This document shows positions 1 to 12,576 of a stretch of DNA of 64,000 nucleotides, one piece after another. The position numbers were made by a program, and so were the translations under genes. The notes below the pieces were generated by a model. That model had not been told where the DNA came from. It searched no databases and saw nothing but the letters and a program-made list of their open reading frames with translations. Source of the stretch: Phyto melanocephala. Taxonomy: Eukaryota; Arthropoda; Insecta; Diptera; Rhinophoridae. Each line of letters opens with the position of its first letter. Position 1 is the stretch's first letter. The DNA is taken from the NCBI GenBank assembly GCA_941918925.1, contig OW799233.1, forward strand, positions 86,248,055-86,312,054, written 5' to 3'.

Positions 1-2
1 CG

Positions 3-191
3 ATTGAGCAATACAAAGAATATACGAACACGAATAAGATTAAATTTGCTCACCCCTCTAAACTCCTCCAAGAAACTACTCTTCCTCCGGATGACATTAG
101 TTTTAATGAAAAGCCTGTAAGACATAAATTCCGTACCGTAAGCTGCAAAAGAAAAACCCATGATACAGTGATGAGCTCAAAGTCACTATGA
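3..191 (+). pseudogene. Open-frame fragment running in from the window edge
   Basis: A reading frame enters at base 3 and stays open for 62 codons to a TGA at 189-191. It has no start inside the window, so it could be the 3' end of an exon or of a transposon ORF. The peptide is polar and rich in Lys and Thr, with a DDISFNEKPVRHKFR stretch. I recognise no family. A chance open frame is possible, though 62 codons is long for such AT-rich DNA. Confidence 0.22.
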
Positions 192-1569
192 TGGGAAAGG
201 CCCTTTTTTTCGAAAAAAATGAAAAAAATTGAAAAACGTCAATTCTGGGCTGTGTATATGTAGACAACACTTCTTCAACTTGCTGGTAGCTGAAAGAAAC
301 AAACCTCCAACCAAGCACAGAGTGTGAGGAACTTAAGCCCAATGACTTTAGACTGATATGGCCATATCAGTGCAACAAATCAATAAAAGATGATATCTTT
401 AAAATGCGACAAATCCTGGAAAGAATTAACGCTTAGTGGCACAAAATCCTCAGTTAGAGTTGCAACTGATACTGCTGAACCATTTTAACAACAGAAGATC
501 TTACAATAAACAAAAAAAAAAACTTATTGCGCCACTTTTTCAACATTTCAATTGGAAGGACATTGAGAAACGGCAACGCTAAAGATCAAAGTCATACGCT
601 CCTTCATAGAAAAATTTCTTTATGTAAAATTTTAGCTAACTCGATAACAAACAACAACAAAAGAAAGAAAAAAAATGTAATATAAATTCGAAGAACTGAC
701 AATGGAATGGCCAGTATCCAAAAATTAAACTTCCATTTGCAAGAGTGGCATATGCAAGTTAAGAATAAACATGATAATCATAATCACAGGGAAACATGGC
801 ATTTATGAATTTCGCGATTGAAATTAAAATATGTAATGGTTTAAACTTATCATTTTTTTTATTTAATTAAAGAATCATGCACTATTTATGTAGTCGTGAT
901 AACTACAAATGAAATTGACAATATTCACTCTCTTATTAAATGAATTATTTCCTTTTGCTGTCAGTTTATTGTATTGATTGTACTTAACTTTTCAATAACA
1001 TTTTTTATACGAATAGTTTATTATTTTATTACTTAATCTATTTAAAATTTTGTATAAAAAATATATTTAAGAAGACAAGTTATTCTTATAAAAAAAAAAC
1101 ATAACTTGATTGCTTTCTAATCATTTTATTATTTCACGTAAAATTTAATGATGATTTGAGTGTAAATGCTTTTGAATATAATATTGTTTTTGCAAAGACA
1201 TTTTTTAAGGACATGCATATAGAAGATTTATTGCAAACAAATGCTTTATTAAAGTGACGGAATAAATGATAAAAGAAATAAATGATATGTAGCTGTGAAT
1301 ATGTGAATAACTTATTAAAGTTGCTTTCAGACGACATGTATTTTAAATATGTCTTGTCAAAATTTTAACTGTGAATTGAAACATTAATCGACTTATCTTT
1401 ATATAAAAATTTAGAATATGTTGTCCTGATAGGGTCGTAATATAATATTGTGGAAATTATTACAATCGCAATGACAAGCTTATATATACTTTATTCTCAC
1501 TGTGAAGGGTATGTAAACAAAAAGATTACACGGTCATTGAAAATATTCAACAACAGCAAGACCGTAACG
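192..1569. other. AT-rich stretch without a recognisable gene
   Basis: No credible coding sequence is seen. Around 1425-1515 a degraded trace of the Helitron-like family found intact at 6666-7545 can be read (an ATTGTGGAAATTATTAC-like core followed by GTGAAGGGTAT). The rest is A/T tracts upstream of the first Tweedle gene and may include its enhancers, but no site can be named. Confidence 0.5.
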
Positions 1570-1587
1570 CACACACACACACACACA
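1570..1587. repeat. CA dinucleotide microsatellite
   Basis: Nine uninterrupted CA units, about 210 bp upstream of the TATA box of the first Tweedle gene. Confidence 0.9.
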
Positions 1588-1796
1588 TTTAAGAAGATGA
1601 AAATTAATACAAGCCAAATGCAGTAGATGCATTAAGTATAGTTACAAAGACTTCTGGCAATTTGTAGGCAGGTTTACAAACAATACATTTAAGTCAGACA
1701 TATGGACAGACATCCGTAATGCCATCATTTGTTTACGAATATCTCAATGTTACTAAGTATTGTTGGCCATTAACTGATGTAAAACTTAGAAGTATA

Positions 1797-1833
1797 TATA
1801 AAACGGTTAGCATCGCAGACCGACACAATCAGA
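1797..1833 (+). promoter_or_regulatory. Core promoter of Tweedle gene 1
   Basis: A TATAAAA box begins at 1797 and an initiator-like TCAGA lies at 1829-1833. Taking the A at 1831 as +1 puts the TATA start at -34, normal for an insect gene. The ATG follows 51 bases downstream, giving a short 5' UTR. Confidence 0.7.
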
Positions 1834-1881
1834 AAGAGTTTGGTTTTCAAATCGTTAGAACAGAAAAATAAACAAATCAAA

Positions 1882-2549
1882 ATGCGTGCTTTTATCGTAA
1901 GTTTCATCTCATATTTAAGGAATTCTAAGTAAAATAATTTTCTTTGCATTTAAAGGTGTTATGCCTCGTTGGATTCGTATGTGCTGGCCAATTGGGTTAC
2001 AACTATCAATCCACAGGACCTTCGGATTCTCTAGATACAGGTGCTTCTTTTGATGCTCCTTCATACTCAGCGCCTGCTGAGTTCGACAAGGAATTCTATT
2101 CATTCTCTGCTCCAGAAGGTGAATTTGATGATCATAATGCCCAAAACCTTGGTGTGAAACAAGCGCTCCGTGTAGTTTTCATCAAGGGACCCGAAAACAA
2201 AGGACTAGAAGATGCCGCCCTCGCTTTGGCCAAACAAGCTGCCAATCAAAAGACTGCCATCTATGTACTTAACAAGCAAGCTGATCTTGGAGAATTGGCC
2301 AACAAACTCGGCTCCAACCAAAACAAGCCTGAAGTTCACTTTGTCAAATACCGTACCCCTGAAGATGCCGCCAACGCTCAAAGAGCCATCCAAAGTCAAT
2401 ATGATTCTTTGGCCGGATCTTCTACTTCTCACAATGGTGGTACTGCTCGTGTCCTTAACTTTGCTTCTCAATCCCAAGCACGCGCCGCCACCGCTCATGC
2501 TCCCAGCAATGCTTACTTGCCATCGTCCGTGTTCCGTCGTCGCTTTTAA
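1882..2549 (+). CDS. Twdl: Tweedle (DUF243) cuticular protein 1
   Basis: Secreted structural protein of the insect cuticle; the Tweedle family binds chitin and helps shape the body wall. Exon 1 is 1882-1896 (MRAFI), the intron is 1897-1955 (GTAAGT...AAAG) and exon 2 is 1956-2549, giving 202 aa. Residues 1-15 form a hydrophobic signal peptide with likely cleavage after VCA; mature GQLGYNYQ follows. The family blocks appear in order: KEFYSFSAPEGEF at 50-62, LRVVFIKGPENKG at 76-88, KTAIYVLNKQ at 104-113, KPEVHFVKYRT at 129-139 and AQ-AIQ-QYDSLAG at 146-159. The C-terminus ends in a basic FRRRF. The phase-0 intron after codon 5 is shared with the other two copies. The minus-strand frame across this exon is a shadow. 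This gene is shorter than its two relatives because it lacks their glutamine-rich insert. Which named fly paralog it matches cannot be told here. Confidence 0.93.
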
Positions 2550-2628
2550 ATGACATAATGCGCATAACCAAAGAGACTGATCTGTTATTGTTTTTCTTGT
2601 TAATGAATTTGTTTTAAAATTAAATTGC

Positions 2629-2634
2629 AATAAA
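2629..2634 (+). terminator. Polyadenylation signal of Tweedle gene 1
   Basis: Canonical AATAAA 80 bases after the stop codon, followed within 30 bases by a GT-rich stretch. It predicts a 3' UTR of about 100 nt. Confidence 0.7.
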
Positions 2635-2649
2635 TGTTTATAAATATTG

Positions 2650-3857
2650 TAAGTGGTCAGCATTTTATTGTTGGTATTTAATCAGCCTAAATTTTTTCTG
2701 AATAGTTAAAGATATTTTGGTTTGCTTAATTGCTTACATATGTACAAATGTACATACATAATTGATTTTAATTAAATATTTATTGGTTTCTTGAAGTGCA
2801 GGTAATGAATACTCGCTATACGTAAAGAAAAAGATAGTACATGATCACGATGGTCATATTATATTTCTTACGATAATATTTTTTTATGGAAAACAAATAA
2901 TAATTCTTTTAATTTTAGTTGTCATCATAGTCAAGAGTTTGCTCTGATCTTATCATATAAAATTTACTTTTCATACAAACTTCTTTACTGTTGTTCTTTA
3001 AAAATGGAAATTTGAAATATTCATTACGTGCTAGGGGAAACAATGATATCATTGCAATCACGTTATGGTTTTTTCAATAATAATTTGTTTTCAGTTTTTT
3101 TTCGTCTTCTTGTTGAAAAAATATTATACGTATTTTGAAAAAATTAAGAAACAGAAATTTTTTTTATTATTATTGCATGATATTTATGGTATTTATGCTA
3201 GTTGAAAAAACAGACAAGCCGGGCACTTTGCTTTTTAACATAATTCGGGTACGCCGAATCCAGTGGTGCCCGCGGTTTTTTAAGATTGGCTCTGGTTTTC
3301 GAGATATACTGTTATTTCGAAAATGGAGAATGTTGCACAACATATGTTCGCGTAACTCAAAAACGCTTTAGCTTATTGAAAAAACTTAAAAAGGCCTTGT
3401 TTCTAAGGCCTAGGATTCACTCCTAGGGGGATAAGATGTATGACCGACCTCCAGTGTTTTTTGTTCTTAACATTTTCTCAAATTATACTTTCCCTTTATC
3501 ACCATCACTTAGGGGGTTGCGTTTTATGAAATTCTTAAATTAATTAAAATTTTTCGACTTTTGTGAATAAAATCAAAAGTTGCTAACAGATTTTAATACA
3601 CTGCAAAATCCTCCATTAAATAAAACTATGTGGACTGTATGGATTTTGATGCGCCGAACTCAAATCCGTAGTCGGGTTTTTTCCATCAGATCGGTATTTT
3701 TATGGGCGTGGCAAATTTTTTCCCCTAAATTAGTCAGGTACGGAGACATATTTCATCCTAACTCGATAACAAGTCATCCGGTTTTCAAAAGTAAAACATC
3801 AGAACTACAGATATTAGAAAGAAGTTTCACTTTTCTTAAAGGTAATTTTGTTGCGGA
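2650..3857. other. Intergenic AT-rich stretch
   Basis: Nothing coding is supported. Short open frames here lack any family signature. The higher-GC pocket around 3200-3450 (including TTTCTAAGGCCTAGGATTC) may be a decayed repeat but matches nothing else in the window. Confidence 0.4.
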
Positions 3858-4311
3858 ATTTGGATGTTGGGCTTAATCTGGTCTACATGCATTTCACTGG
3901 TGCTTATACCATGTCGTCAGTAGACCTTTTACCCAAATTCTTAAAAAAGTTTAAAAAGCTTTATTTTCAAATGAGATATCATTAACAAAGTGAGAATACC
4001 CAAAAAAAAAAAAAAAAAAATTCCATAAAAACCCAACCAACCTTTTTTTCCTTTTAAATTTTTTTATTTTTCTAATCCATTTCACATTTGGCTAATTGTT
4101 GGTTAACAGTAATTGTATATAAATGGCAACAAAAAAAAAATTTTGCATTTATTGGGATATCCTCCCAACTAATCATTTTGTTAATGAGAATTTGAAAATA
4201 AAACTTATAACCTTTTAAACTTTTTTTAGAATTTGGGTAAAGGGTCTACTGACGCCATGGTATAAGCACCAGTAAAATGCATATAGACCAGATTAAACCC
4301 AACAACCAAAT
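3858..4311. repeat. Foldback (long inverted repeat) element
   Basis: Bases 3858-3992 and 4175-4311 are reverse complements at roughly 90 percent identity by eye, around a central AT-rich segment of about 180 bp that contains poly-A and poly-T runs. Markers inside both arms are GGTGCTTATACCATG and TAGACC-TTTACCCAAATTCT. The arms begin ATTTGGNTGTTGGG. No coding sequence or clear target duplication is seen. It fits a long-TIR MITE or foldback transposon. Confidence 0.75.
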
Positions 4312-5558
4312 AAAATATATAATATACTTTAATAATTACGAGGATTTTGAAATATATTCTTCATTTTTTTTCGCTCAAGTAAACTGCTTACTTATCTCTG
4401 ACAAGTCAGAAGACTCAATAGTGTTAAAACTTTTTCATAACTTTTAAAACCTATTGTATTTGCTCTTTCTTTGTTACAATGTCCCTTGGTCTTAGAAAAA
4501 GTCAAATACAAGTTAAGTTGTCAGACAAATAAGTAGTAAATATTTCTGTATAAATAAAATTGCATGCGACATTAGACTTTTTAAGAAACTATCCGCATCT
4601 GCCGTCCCACTATAAAGCTTTCTACCAGGAACAATTTAATCACGCCTTTCTTTTACGCGCTGCTGAAAAAGACTGCAAACGATAAGGGAGAAATATAAAA
4701 AAATACTACTGAAATAAATTTTTCTAATTTTCTCTAGTGCTGAGATAATAAGCAGTACAGAATCAATACTTTTTTTGTGCTTTCGTATGAAACAATTTGA
4801 GCATATCAATGGATGCAATACGGTACAAAATTCAAATTGTTTAAAATAGCGTTTGCTTTTTGAAAGATCTTCTGAACTTTTATTGGGAATAAGACAACAA
4901 AACATTGGTGAATTAAAGGAAATTCTTACAGAAGAATTTTATTACATTTATATTCTGAAAATCATGTCTAATAGATGAGCAAAACATCTAGATATAAGTT
5001 GCTTATCCTGTCAGTTATCGTTTATATTATGGAACATTTGTTGCAGACCTGTTTCAAATGACATTTTGAAATTGCATTCGTGTTCACACAGTGAGAATAG
5101 GCTTACGAAACTTTTATTTTTCTTACATACCTTCATATAGCAAATTTCGTTGCGAAAGCGAAAAATAAAACAGAATTACAGGTACAAAAAGCATATAAAC
5201 ACTTTTTAATTCTTCTTTCCTCTTTCATAAACAAACTCAAAAGTTTTGCACCAAGTCTTTCAAAATGTCGATTAACACAATTTTATGAACATAACGTACC
5301 TTTAACAATAAACATAATCAAGATACCAACAAGCATGTATACTTGTTAATGATAAAATATTACCTATCGAACAAATAATAGTATGTGCTTTTACGTTATA
5401 TATAGTTAATCGAATTAAATCTTAATTATTAACCCGCGACTGTCCAGTTTATCAGTTACGATGCACAGACGTTAAGATTAATATACTTGCGCATCGTACG
5501 AGATACATAATTCGTATTATTACTTTCAACAAAGTTTTATATAAACTGATGAAAAACA
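4312..5558. other. AT-rich stretch without a recognisable gene
   Basis: I see no gene, RNA or clear repeat. The 89-codon minus frame at 4636-4905 has no domain signature and ordinary low-complexity composition. Confidence 0.4.
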
Positions 5559-6157
5559 AGTAAGAGTGTTATATTTGGCCGTGCCGAATCTTTAATACCC
5601 TTCACAACGTGTAGTCATGCAATAACAATTGTTTGTATAACCATTCATCTCATTAATATTAAATACGTACATAAGTATATACATATATGTTTCATTGTCT
5701 TTATAATAACTTTATCCGTTTAAAAACATCCATTGTAAGATTATAAATTGAGTTAATGTATGTATATTTAAAAAATAAAATAAATAAATAAGTTTTTTCG
5801 TCTTAACTGGGATTCGAACCTACGTTCATGTAGTTTGTATTGGTGTGAAAAAACCAGGTGGTCTAGGTTTTTTAATCATATCTCAGTTGTTTATAAAGCG
5901 ATTTTTCTATTTTCAGTGTAAATAATATTTTATTTTTTAATAAGATCTTAGCATTTATGTAAATAAAATCTGGGAACTTCCAGAATACAAAACGATAATA
6001 TAATTTTTTGAACAAACATAATATAAAAGAATTAAAACACACATAAACTTATAAATAAAATAAATCTGTCATATCTTATATGACATTTAGTTATAAATAA
6101 AAAAAACCTTACGGTGGCTTTTGAAAATTTTTTTATAATAACCAAAAAATCTTTTAT
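5559..6157. other. Repeat end fragment and AT-rich stretch
   Basis: Bases 5559-5612 carry the terminal hairpin signature (ACAAGTAAGAG, then GGCCGTGCC, then ATACCCTTCAC) of the Helitron-like family at 6666-7545, so this is a truncated end. A tRNA B-box-like GGTTCGAATCC on the minus strand near 5810-5820 lies in a non-folding context. The rest is AT-rich and empty. Confidence 0.45.
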
Positions 6158-6521
6158 TCACAAGTTTCTTATCATCATGTTTACCAATAAACGAAAACTT
6201 TTGTGATTCTTCAAAATCATAACTCTACTTTTGCTGAGCAAACGATCTTGATGTAGAGCCGATCTGCGCAATTCTGCAAACAAGTTCTTTTCATCATCAG
6301 GTTCACTATCGAATACACAAAAGAAGTTATCAGCCCTATTCATCTGAACTGTCCTCATTTATACGAATTTCATTTTTTATAATCTGAAATAAGATTTTTT
6401 GTTTTCCGACCCTAAAAAGATAATGCATTCCTACTTCACTAATTAGTTGATACAGACAGCTATGTTGTACTGCACACCCATGACAATAGCAAAATGGGCT
6501 TCCTCTTATTTTACTCTCCAC
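6158..6521 (-). pseudogene. Unrecognised broken reading frame
   Basis: Two minus-strand frames abut: 6521-6336, then 6358-6158 in another frame. The first ends in an acidic INEDSSDE; the second continues with acidic DSEPDDEKNLFAELRR and then a basic, Leu-rich stretch. Their join suggests one protein broken by a frameshift, and the upstream part has Cys/His-rich FCYCHGCAVQHSCLY. I do not recognise the family. A degraded transposon gene is the most likely source given the surroundings, but a chance pair of frames cannot be excluded. Confidence 0.3.
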
Positions 6522-6665
6522 ACGTATTTATTTCTTGTTTTCAACAATATTTAACAAATCATATAAAAAGTAACGAATGCTAAATATGACATGAATCATG
6601 TGTGATGCACAGAACGTTTAAATAATATAAATATTGCTCAATGTATCACATGTGAATCTAATATA

Positions 6666-7545
6666 AAACAAGTAAGAGTGCTATATTCGGCCGTGCCGCA
6701 TCTGCTAATACCCTTCAACATCATGTACATAGGTATAATTCCACATCGTATCTTACCCTATATTTCATGTTATACGCAATTTTTCTTTATCATTTACTTA
6801 GTTAACTGTATTCTACTAGTCAAGCCCTTTAATTTGATACCCATATTGATTGGGTTAAAAAAACTAGATCCGCCATTTTGTTTTAGACGTCATCTTGGAT
6901 TTTACATTTTTTAAAATTTTACTGTATTCTACTGGTTAAGCCCTTTCATTTGATACCAATATTGAGGGAGTTCAAGAAGTTACATTTTAAAATACCAGAT
7001 TTGACCCATATATAAAATTATTATCCCCTATTTTGTATTGGCGACCAATATGAATTTTTAATTTTTTTATAGTGCTTATATTGCGCTAGTCAAGTCCTTT
7101 CAGATGATACCAATATTAATTTGGCTTGTATTGATTTTAGCTTGTAAGTTTTTGGAATATTTATTTTTAAAAACTAATTTTTGCCTATAACTTAACCGAT
7201 TAGAGCCCGTTTTATCAAAAATTTTTCACTAGTATCTCTAGAGGCATATTATATCTACAAATAGTAGCAACGGTACCTATAACTTATTCCATGACTGAAA
7301 AATTTCAATTTTGGTGGTAAAAATATGGGAAAAACAGAGGCTGTCGTGCTTATTTGTTCTAATCTCAGAAAGTTATGGGGCGATTGTGCTAAATTTCTAA
7401 AAGATTGATACCATACACAGATCTCCTCGGTCATAAGCTTTCAGAAAAGATATACTTTATGGGGTCGGAAATGAAAATTGTAGAAATTACAAACGGAATG
7501 ACAAAGCTATTTATACCCTTATGCGCCACAGGTGAAGGGTATAAA
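6666..7545 (+). mobile_element. Non-autonomous Helitron-like repeat, family 1
   Basis: It starts ACAAGTAAGAGTGCTATATT followed by a small CGGCCGTGCCG palindrome and ends with GGTGAAGGGTATAAAAG. The interior has the motif ATACTTTATGGGGTCGGAAA and then ACAAACGGAATGACAAAGCT, also found (diverged) near 1440, 20600, 52150 and 53430. No protein is encoded. Assignment to Helitron/Helentron-type non-autonomous elements rests on the end hairpin and lack of long TIRs, and is tentative. Confidence 0.5.
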
Positions 7546-9460
7546 AGAAGATTGTAGATACATACATATACTGTGAAGAAAACTCTGCTATCTTTATTCG
7601 ATTTTTATACGTATTTTGATATGATTTAGCTGCTTAATTAGAACCAAAGAGAGTTAATATGAAACGGAAGTAAATGTGAGTTTGCAGTTTAGGAAGAGAG
7701 TTTTGTAAAACAACATTGCAACTTTATTAATTTCAAAAAGTCGTGTATTTTGTGTGCGATATGCATCTCAAGCGCGGATCCAGGGAGAGAATGATATTTA
7801 GAACAAAAGTTTTATGGCAGCCATAAAGCAAACAATTGAAATATTTTAGTATGAAATGTTAGAACGCATAAGCTAGAAACGCACTCTATGCACAGTATCT
7901 TCAGAATCGTTAAGATGGGATTTCAAAATAGAGTGCCTTGAACATGCATGTATAATATTTTCTAGCTTGCTGTTTTGTATTTTCTTTATTTAATAACTAT
8001 CATCGTCATCAAGTCTTTATATGTTAAGGCATTTTCTAAATGACGTGCTTGTTTAGAAAGAAATAAATTTCATAACCTGACTAGTATAAGTATTTAAATA
8101 AATATGATCAGTTAATGTGAATGCTTACAACGTTGAGCGTTCCTATCTTAAATGTTAAATATTAAATCATTATTAAGTCTCACATTAAGTAGAATCATAA
8201 AATAATCATAAAAAAATATTTTAATAGGCAAAATTATTTACGACGATCGTAAAACTAATAAAGAAACAAAACTAATAAAAATAAAATCTATAAAAATGTC
8301 GTGAATGAAAATAAAATCAATAACCTCAAACCCTTAATCATTCATTCACTTTGTGTTTGGATGTTTGGATGCAAGAAATGTCAGTTTAAAAATGTTGTAA
8401 ATATCACGACAAACATATAATTGTGTACATTTGCATTTTAAATAATCGATTATAAATTTAAAATGAAATAGTTTGTGCTGCTTAAGAAAAACAAAAACAA
8501 ACAAAAATGCAGCAGCTATGAAACGAAATCCTAATTCATTTACTTAGATATTTTCAAATTAATTAAGTGAAAAATTATGAAGCACTTTACAGGGGTCACA
8601 ATTTCAAGACCATATTAACATATACAAGTCACTTTAATTTATGCCAATATTTTTGTCCTAAATTAAAAACAAGATTTATAATCTTATCCACACACTCATG
8701 ATAATTAAAGTCATTAAATCTAGAGCAAGTTCATGCTTTATACTGTAATCTGCCACTAATACACTTGACTTTTTTTTAATTTAAAAAAATCCTAATGAAT
8801 TTAAAAAAGCTGGTTTTGATTAAAAAATATTACAAGAAACAAAAATCAACATGAGCTAGAATTACTTAATTTAAAACATTAGTCTTTAATAAACGTTCAT
8901 GTTCGGCATTTTAAGTAAAAACTAAATCATTTGACAATTCCGAACGATTTAATTTCACTCCAAATGTAGAACATAATGAAAAAGTTTACAAAAGGAATTA
9001 AGGAAAATAAAGAAAAATAAAGAAATAACGAAATTAAGAAATTCCTAAAAATTTCTTGCAATGCTGCTGATATATTGAACATAGTCGCTTGGTTATAACT
9101 GCTAAAAATTAAATCAATGTTTTTAATTATTTGGGTGTTACAAAATTACAACGACATTACGTCGTTTCTCTAACAAAGTCACTTTTGTTTTTGTTTTTAT
9201 TTTATTTGTAAATTTCCAATATTACACTTATACATTTCTACAAACTGTTTATTTTTAAACTTAAAAAAAATATCCTTAAATTGCCTGATCGATAGACGTC
9301 TGTGCAAAAGGGTTTAAAATGAAGCAATAGACAATTCCAAGAATTATCACATAACCGATCACTTCGACGAAGACGATTTTTCGTTACGATTGTATGTATG
9401 TATATAAAAGAAAGCTATAAAAGACAATTTTTGCCTCAAAATTATCAATGTGCGGATATG
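7546..9460. other. AT-rich stretch without a recognisable gene
   Basis: About 1.9 kb with no credible coding frame, RNA or palindrome. A T-rich stretch at 9184-9250 resembles the tail of the LINE fragment that follows and may be a second, very short LINE 3' end. Confidence 0.4.
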
Positions 9461-10045
9461 CCGATTTATTTTATTTATTTATTTATTTATCGTAATTTCC
9501 TATATTACAAGACTATATGTTATTTTTAAAGTATAGGAATAAAGTAAATTACAAGCAAAAAACCACAAAATAATATTTAAAAAAGCATTAATACATACCG
9601 CAATAACAATATATTTTTAATATAAATTTAAGAATAATAATGAAAAAGAAATTTCCGAAAGCTGTTTACGTTGCTATTAACTTGTTGGTTTGTTGGTGGA
9701 GAGTTCGAAAGACGAGTACTATTAACGCAAAATTGCCATTCAGATACGAGATACTTTAGCTTAAGTGTAATTAGCTTTCTACCTCTTAGCGAGCTGGCAA
9801 AACGTTAGTTGTCAAACAAATAGGGAGGCGTTCTTTATTTGTTTTTTATTTATGAGTCAGGAGAAGAACTCTAATCTTGAAAAGTTTTTGATGGAGAGCT
9901 CCAGAAGTAATTTGGCAAAGGAATAAGTGCGAGTAAGTCCTCTTTGTCCGAAGACATATCTAACGATGTTTTTGAAAACCACTTTAAGTTTACACATACT
10001 GACCATGTCAGAATTATCAGAAAGTTTGTAGCCGTAGGTAAGGTT
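9461..10045 (-). pseudogene. 3' end of a non-LTR retrotransposon (LINE)
   Basis: Reading the minus strand from 10045, a frame encodes KNIVRYVFG, TRTYSFAKLLLELSI and NFSRLEFF, matching the extreme C-terminal tail typical of LINE ORF2 proteins after the reverse transcriptase. After a frameshift the tail continues through KYLVSEWQF toward 9640. The copy is 5'-truncated at about 10045, broken by stops, and ends in a (TAAA)n-like tail on the minus strand (TTTATTTATTTATTT at about 9467-9490). It is a dead-on-arrival insertion; the clade cannot be set from so short a piece. Confidence 0.6.
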
Positions 10046-10720
10046 GGGGGGTTTGTTCCAAAAATGCTAATTTTTCTATAAACACCTAAAACACGTTTAC
10101 ATACTAGTTTGTTAGTTAGAATTTGTCAATTTTTGGCAACACCTGTTACATTAAAAGAAACTGGCTCAAAGTCAGCGCATATACTAACGACTTTATTTCA
10201 ATTGTATGAAGTGATTTTATAATTTACGATAGAAAATTTAAAGAAAATGTATTAACTTTTAGCATCTCCAATGCTGTAAAAGTCTGTACAATAAAATGTG
10301 GTCCTTTCATATTCTTTCACAAATGTGTAAAGAATCTTTAATCAAATCTACTTAAATAAAACACAATTTCGAAGTTCTGTACCAAAAAATATCTGCAAAC
10401 AATTCTATTTTCTAAAGATTATTTGGAATTAAATAATTAAATCTGTTTGAAATTGCAAACTCTAATATCTAGAAAATATATTTAAAATTAACTAATTATT
10501 AAGGCTATTCTCTCAATAGTTTTCAACATTTTTGTTTATTGTTTGTTGGATGTAAGCTGGGGTATATGTGTGCATTTGACTGGTCCTTAACTGATTAGAA
10601 AACTAAAATAAACTAAAATTAATAAAATTGTTGGTAGGGTTTATCAAAAAGTTTTTATTTTTGTTTCTTGTTTTGTTTAATAATTGTGTATTAAAATTTT
10701 AAATAAAGCTTGTTACATTT
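10046..10720. other. AT-rich stretch without a recognisable gene
   Basis: No coding frame, RNA or recognisable repeat is seen between the LINE tail and the composite element. Confidence 0.4.
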
Positions 10721-12576
10721 TTATACCCGCCACCAAAAAAATGCTGGGGGTATAATTATTTTGTCATTCCGTTTGTAACACATCGAAATATCCATTTTAG
10801 ACCCCATAAAGTATACATATTCTGAATCAGGGTTTGATTTGATGACGATCTAGCTATGTGCGTCCGTCTGTTGAAAGCACGATAGAAGTCGCGCCGAAAA
10901 AGCAAGGGGGCTTAAATTTTGCCAGAATCTTTCTTATAGACAAGGTTTGTTTGGTATTGAAAATGGGCTATATCGGAATATTAGCAAGAGAGTTATAGCT
11001 CGTAATGCAAGAGTAGGTCGAAAAAACCGTTTCTTTCGAACATCGAATAAAATGCAATTGTGTCTAAACGCATTAATGTACAGTCATGGAATTTCGAATA
11101 TATATTTCTCGAGTCAAAACAATATGCTTCCTCTAAAATTGCTTACATCTATGCATTAGGAAAGGAGTTATAGATCAAAATGCACGAAAATTTACACCGC
11201 GCAGTGTATTTTTCAGTATATTTAAAATTTAAAACCTAATAGAACGGACAAAATTAGATGTTCGATTCTGAAATTTTGTACACTTTGCTTTTTGGTGAGA
11301 GGATTTGCTGTAACGGAAAATCAATGTGCCACGCCCACTTTTACGCCCTAATAAAACGGACAAAATTAGATGTTCGATTCTGAAATTTTGTACACTTTGC
11401 TTTTTGGTGAGAGCATTTGCTGTAACAGAAAATCAATGTGCCACGTCCACTTTTACGCCCACCTCCCATATAACGTTTTACCTAAAATTCATATAATTTC
11501 TCTATTAATAAAGATTTTGGATTAATAAAGAACTAAATTGAAACACCTAAGTTGTACTCATTAGCAAAAACAACTTTGACACGCCTACTATAACGCCCAC
11601 TTTTCACGTTATCTACCGCTAATGAAGTTTAAAAACTCACAAAACATATAAAATTATAGATATGATGATAAAATATGCTACATACTTCTTATCAATGTAA
11701 CTGTCATGCCAAAAAACTTAGGTGACACGCCCACTTCAACGCCTACCTCCCATATAACGGTTTATCGTAAATTCATGTAATTTCTCTATTCACAAAGTTT
11801 TTGAAAAAATAAAGAAAATATCTAAGTTGTATTTATTAGCAGATACTTTATTGCCATGCCTACTTTAACGCCCACTTTCATTGAAAGACTAAATTTACGG
11901 AAATATTTTTCTAGCATATCAAAGTTATAAGGGGTGGTTAAATTTTAAAGCCCGATGTTTATTTTAAATAAAACACAAATTATTTAGGAAATATAGGTCC
12001 AAATTTTCAATGACAATGTTGATGCTCAATTGTTGGGCACGATGATGAGTCGAGGTTGACTGCTCTTTTGCGAGACTATCGTGAAAAACAGCAATGGTTC
12101 CCATTCAACGAACTAAAAAGGCATTCACAGATGTTCTAACATTTTATATAGACCTGTTTTCCTGAATATTAAATATTGTTAACAATTCTCTCGATTGTGG
12201 ACGAATTTGAACGATTATGTTGACCAAAAGAATCACGAAGTGCACAAAATGAATTTTGATTTAAACGCCCATTTTCATAAAAAAAAACCTTAATAACTTT
12301 AACGCGTTGCTCACTTGCGTATCTTTCCACGGTTCAAATTGAGTTAGTCTGAGATTGAGGAATGTCAAATGAAATGCAAAAAAAACTTGTTTACATGTGG
12401 TTCACCTTCAACATGGGCCCTTAAAATTTAACCACCCTCTAGTGATACATATTTTATTATAAAGAGATTATTCAATAGCGATTAACAAAATAATAAATAT
12501 TGTGCTTTAAATGTACAGAAAATTGGTGGTGGGTATAAGAGATTCGGCACAGCCGAATATAGCGCTCTTATTTGTT
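10721..12576 (+). mobile_element. Composite Helitron-like element, copy 1 (carries nested MITE)
   Basis: Begins TTATACCCGCCACCAAAAAA and ends with the hairpin ATTCGGCACAGCCGAAT plus ATAGCGCTCTTATTTGTT. The interior carries several recurrences of a CACGCCCACTTTTACGCCC motif in blocks of roughly 120-220 bp. Other copies lie at 23130, 26903, 48924, 56306, 57889 and 60101. No autonomous protein is encoded. End hairpin, asymmetric ends and lack of TIRs fit a Helitron/Helentron-type non-autonomous element, though the class is inferred. Confidence 0.7.
11930..12439. mobile_element. Nested mariner-type MITE in composite copy 1
   Basis: Terminal inverted repeats AGGGGTGGTTAAATTTTAA and TTAAAATTTAACCACCCTC are flanked by TA at 12440-12441 and TA at 11928-11929. 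Empty copies of the host element read GTTATACAAAG at this site, which proves insertion with TA duplication. The minus strand retains a degraded helix-turn-helix of an IS630/Tc1-mariner transposase, so the MITE derives from a full transposon by internal deletion. Confidence 0.8.

Noticed and set aside
2205..2663. 152-codon minus-strand frame and 113-codon plus frame over Tweedle gene 1
   Set aside because: Both are alternative-frame shadows of the well-supported Tweedle exon, produced by its biased codon use.
5800..5875. tRNA gene on the minus strand (B-box GGTTCGAATCC and an A-box-like TAGACCACCTGG)
   Set aside because: The flanking bases do not pair into acceptor or T stems; at best it is a decayed tRNA-derived SINE fragment.
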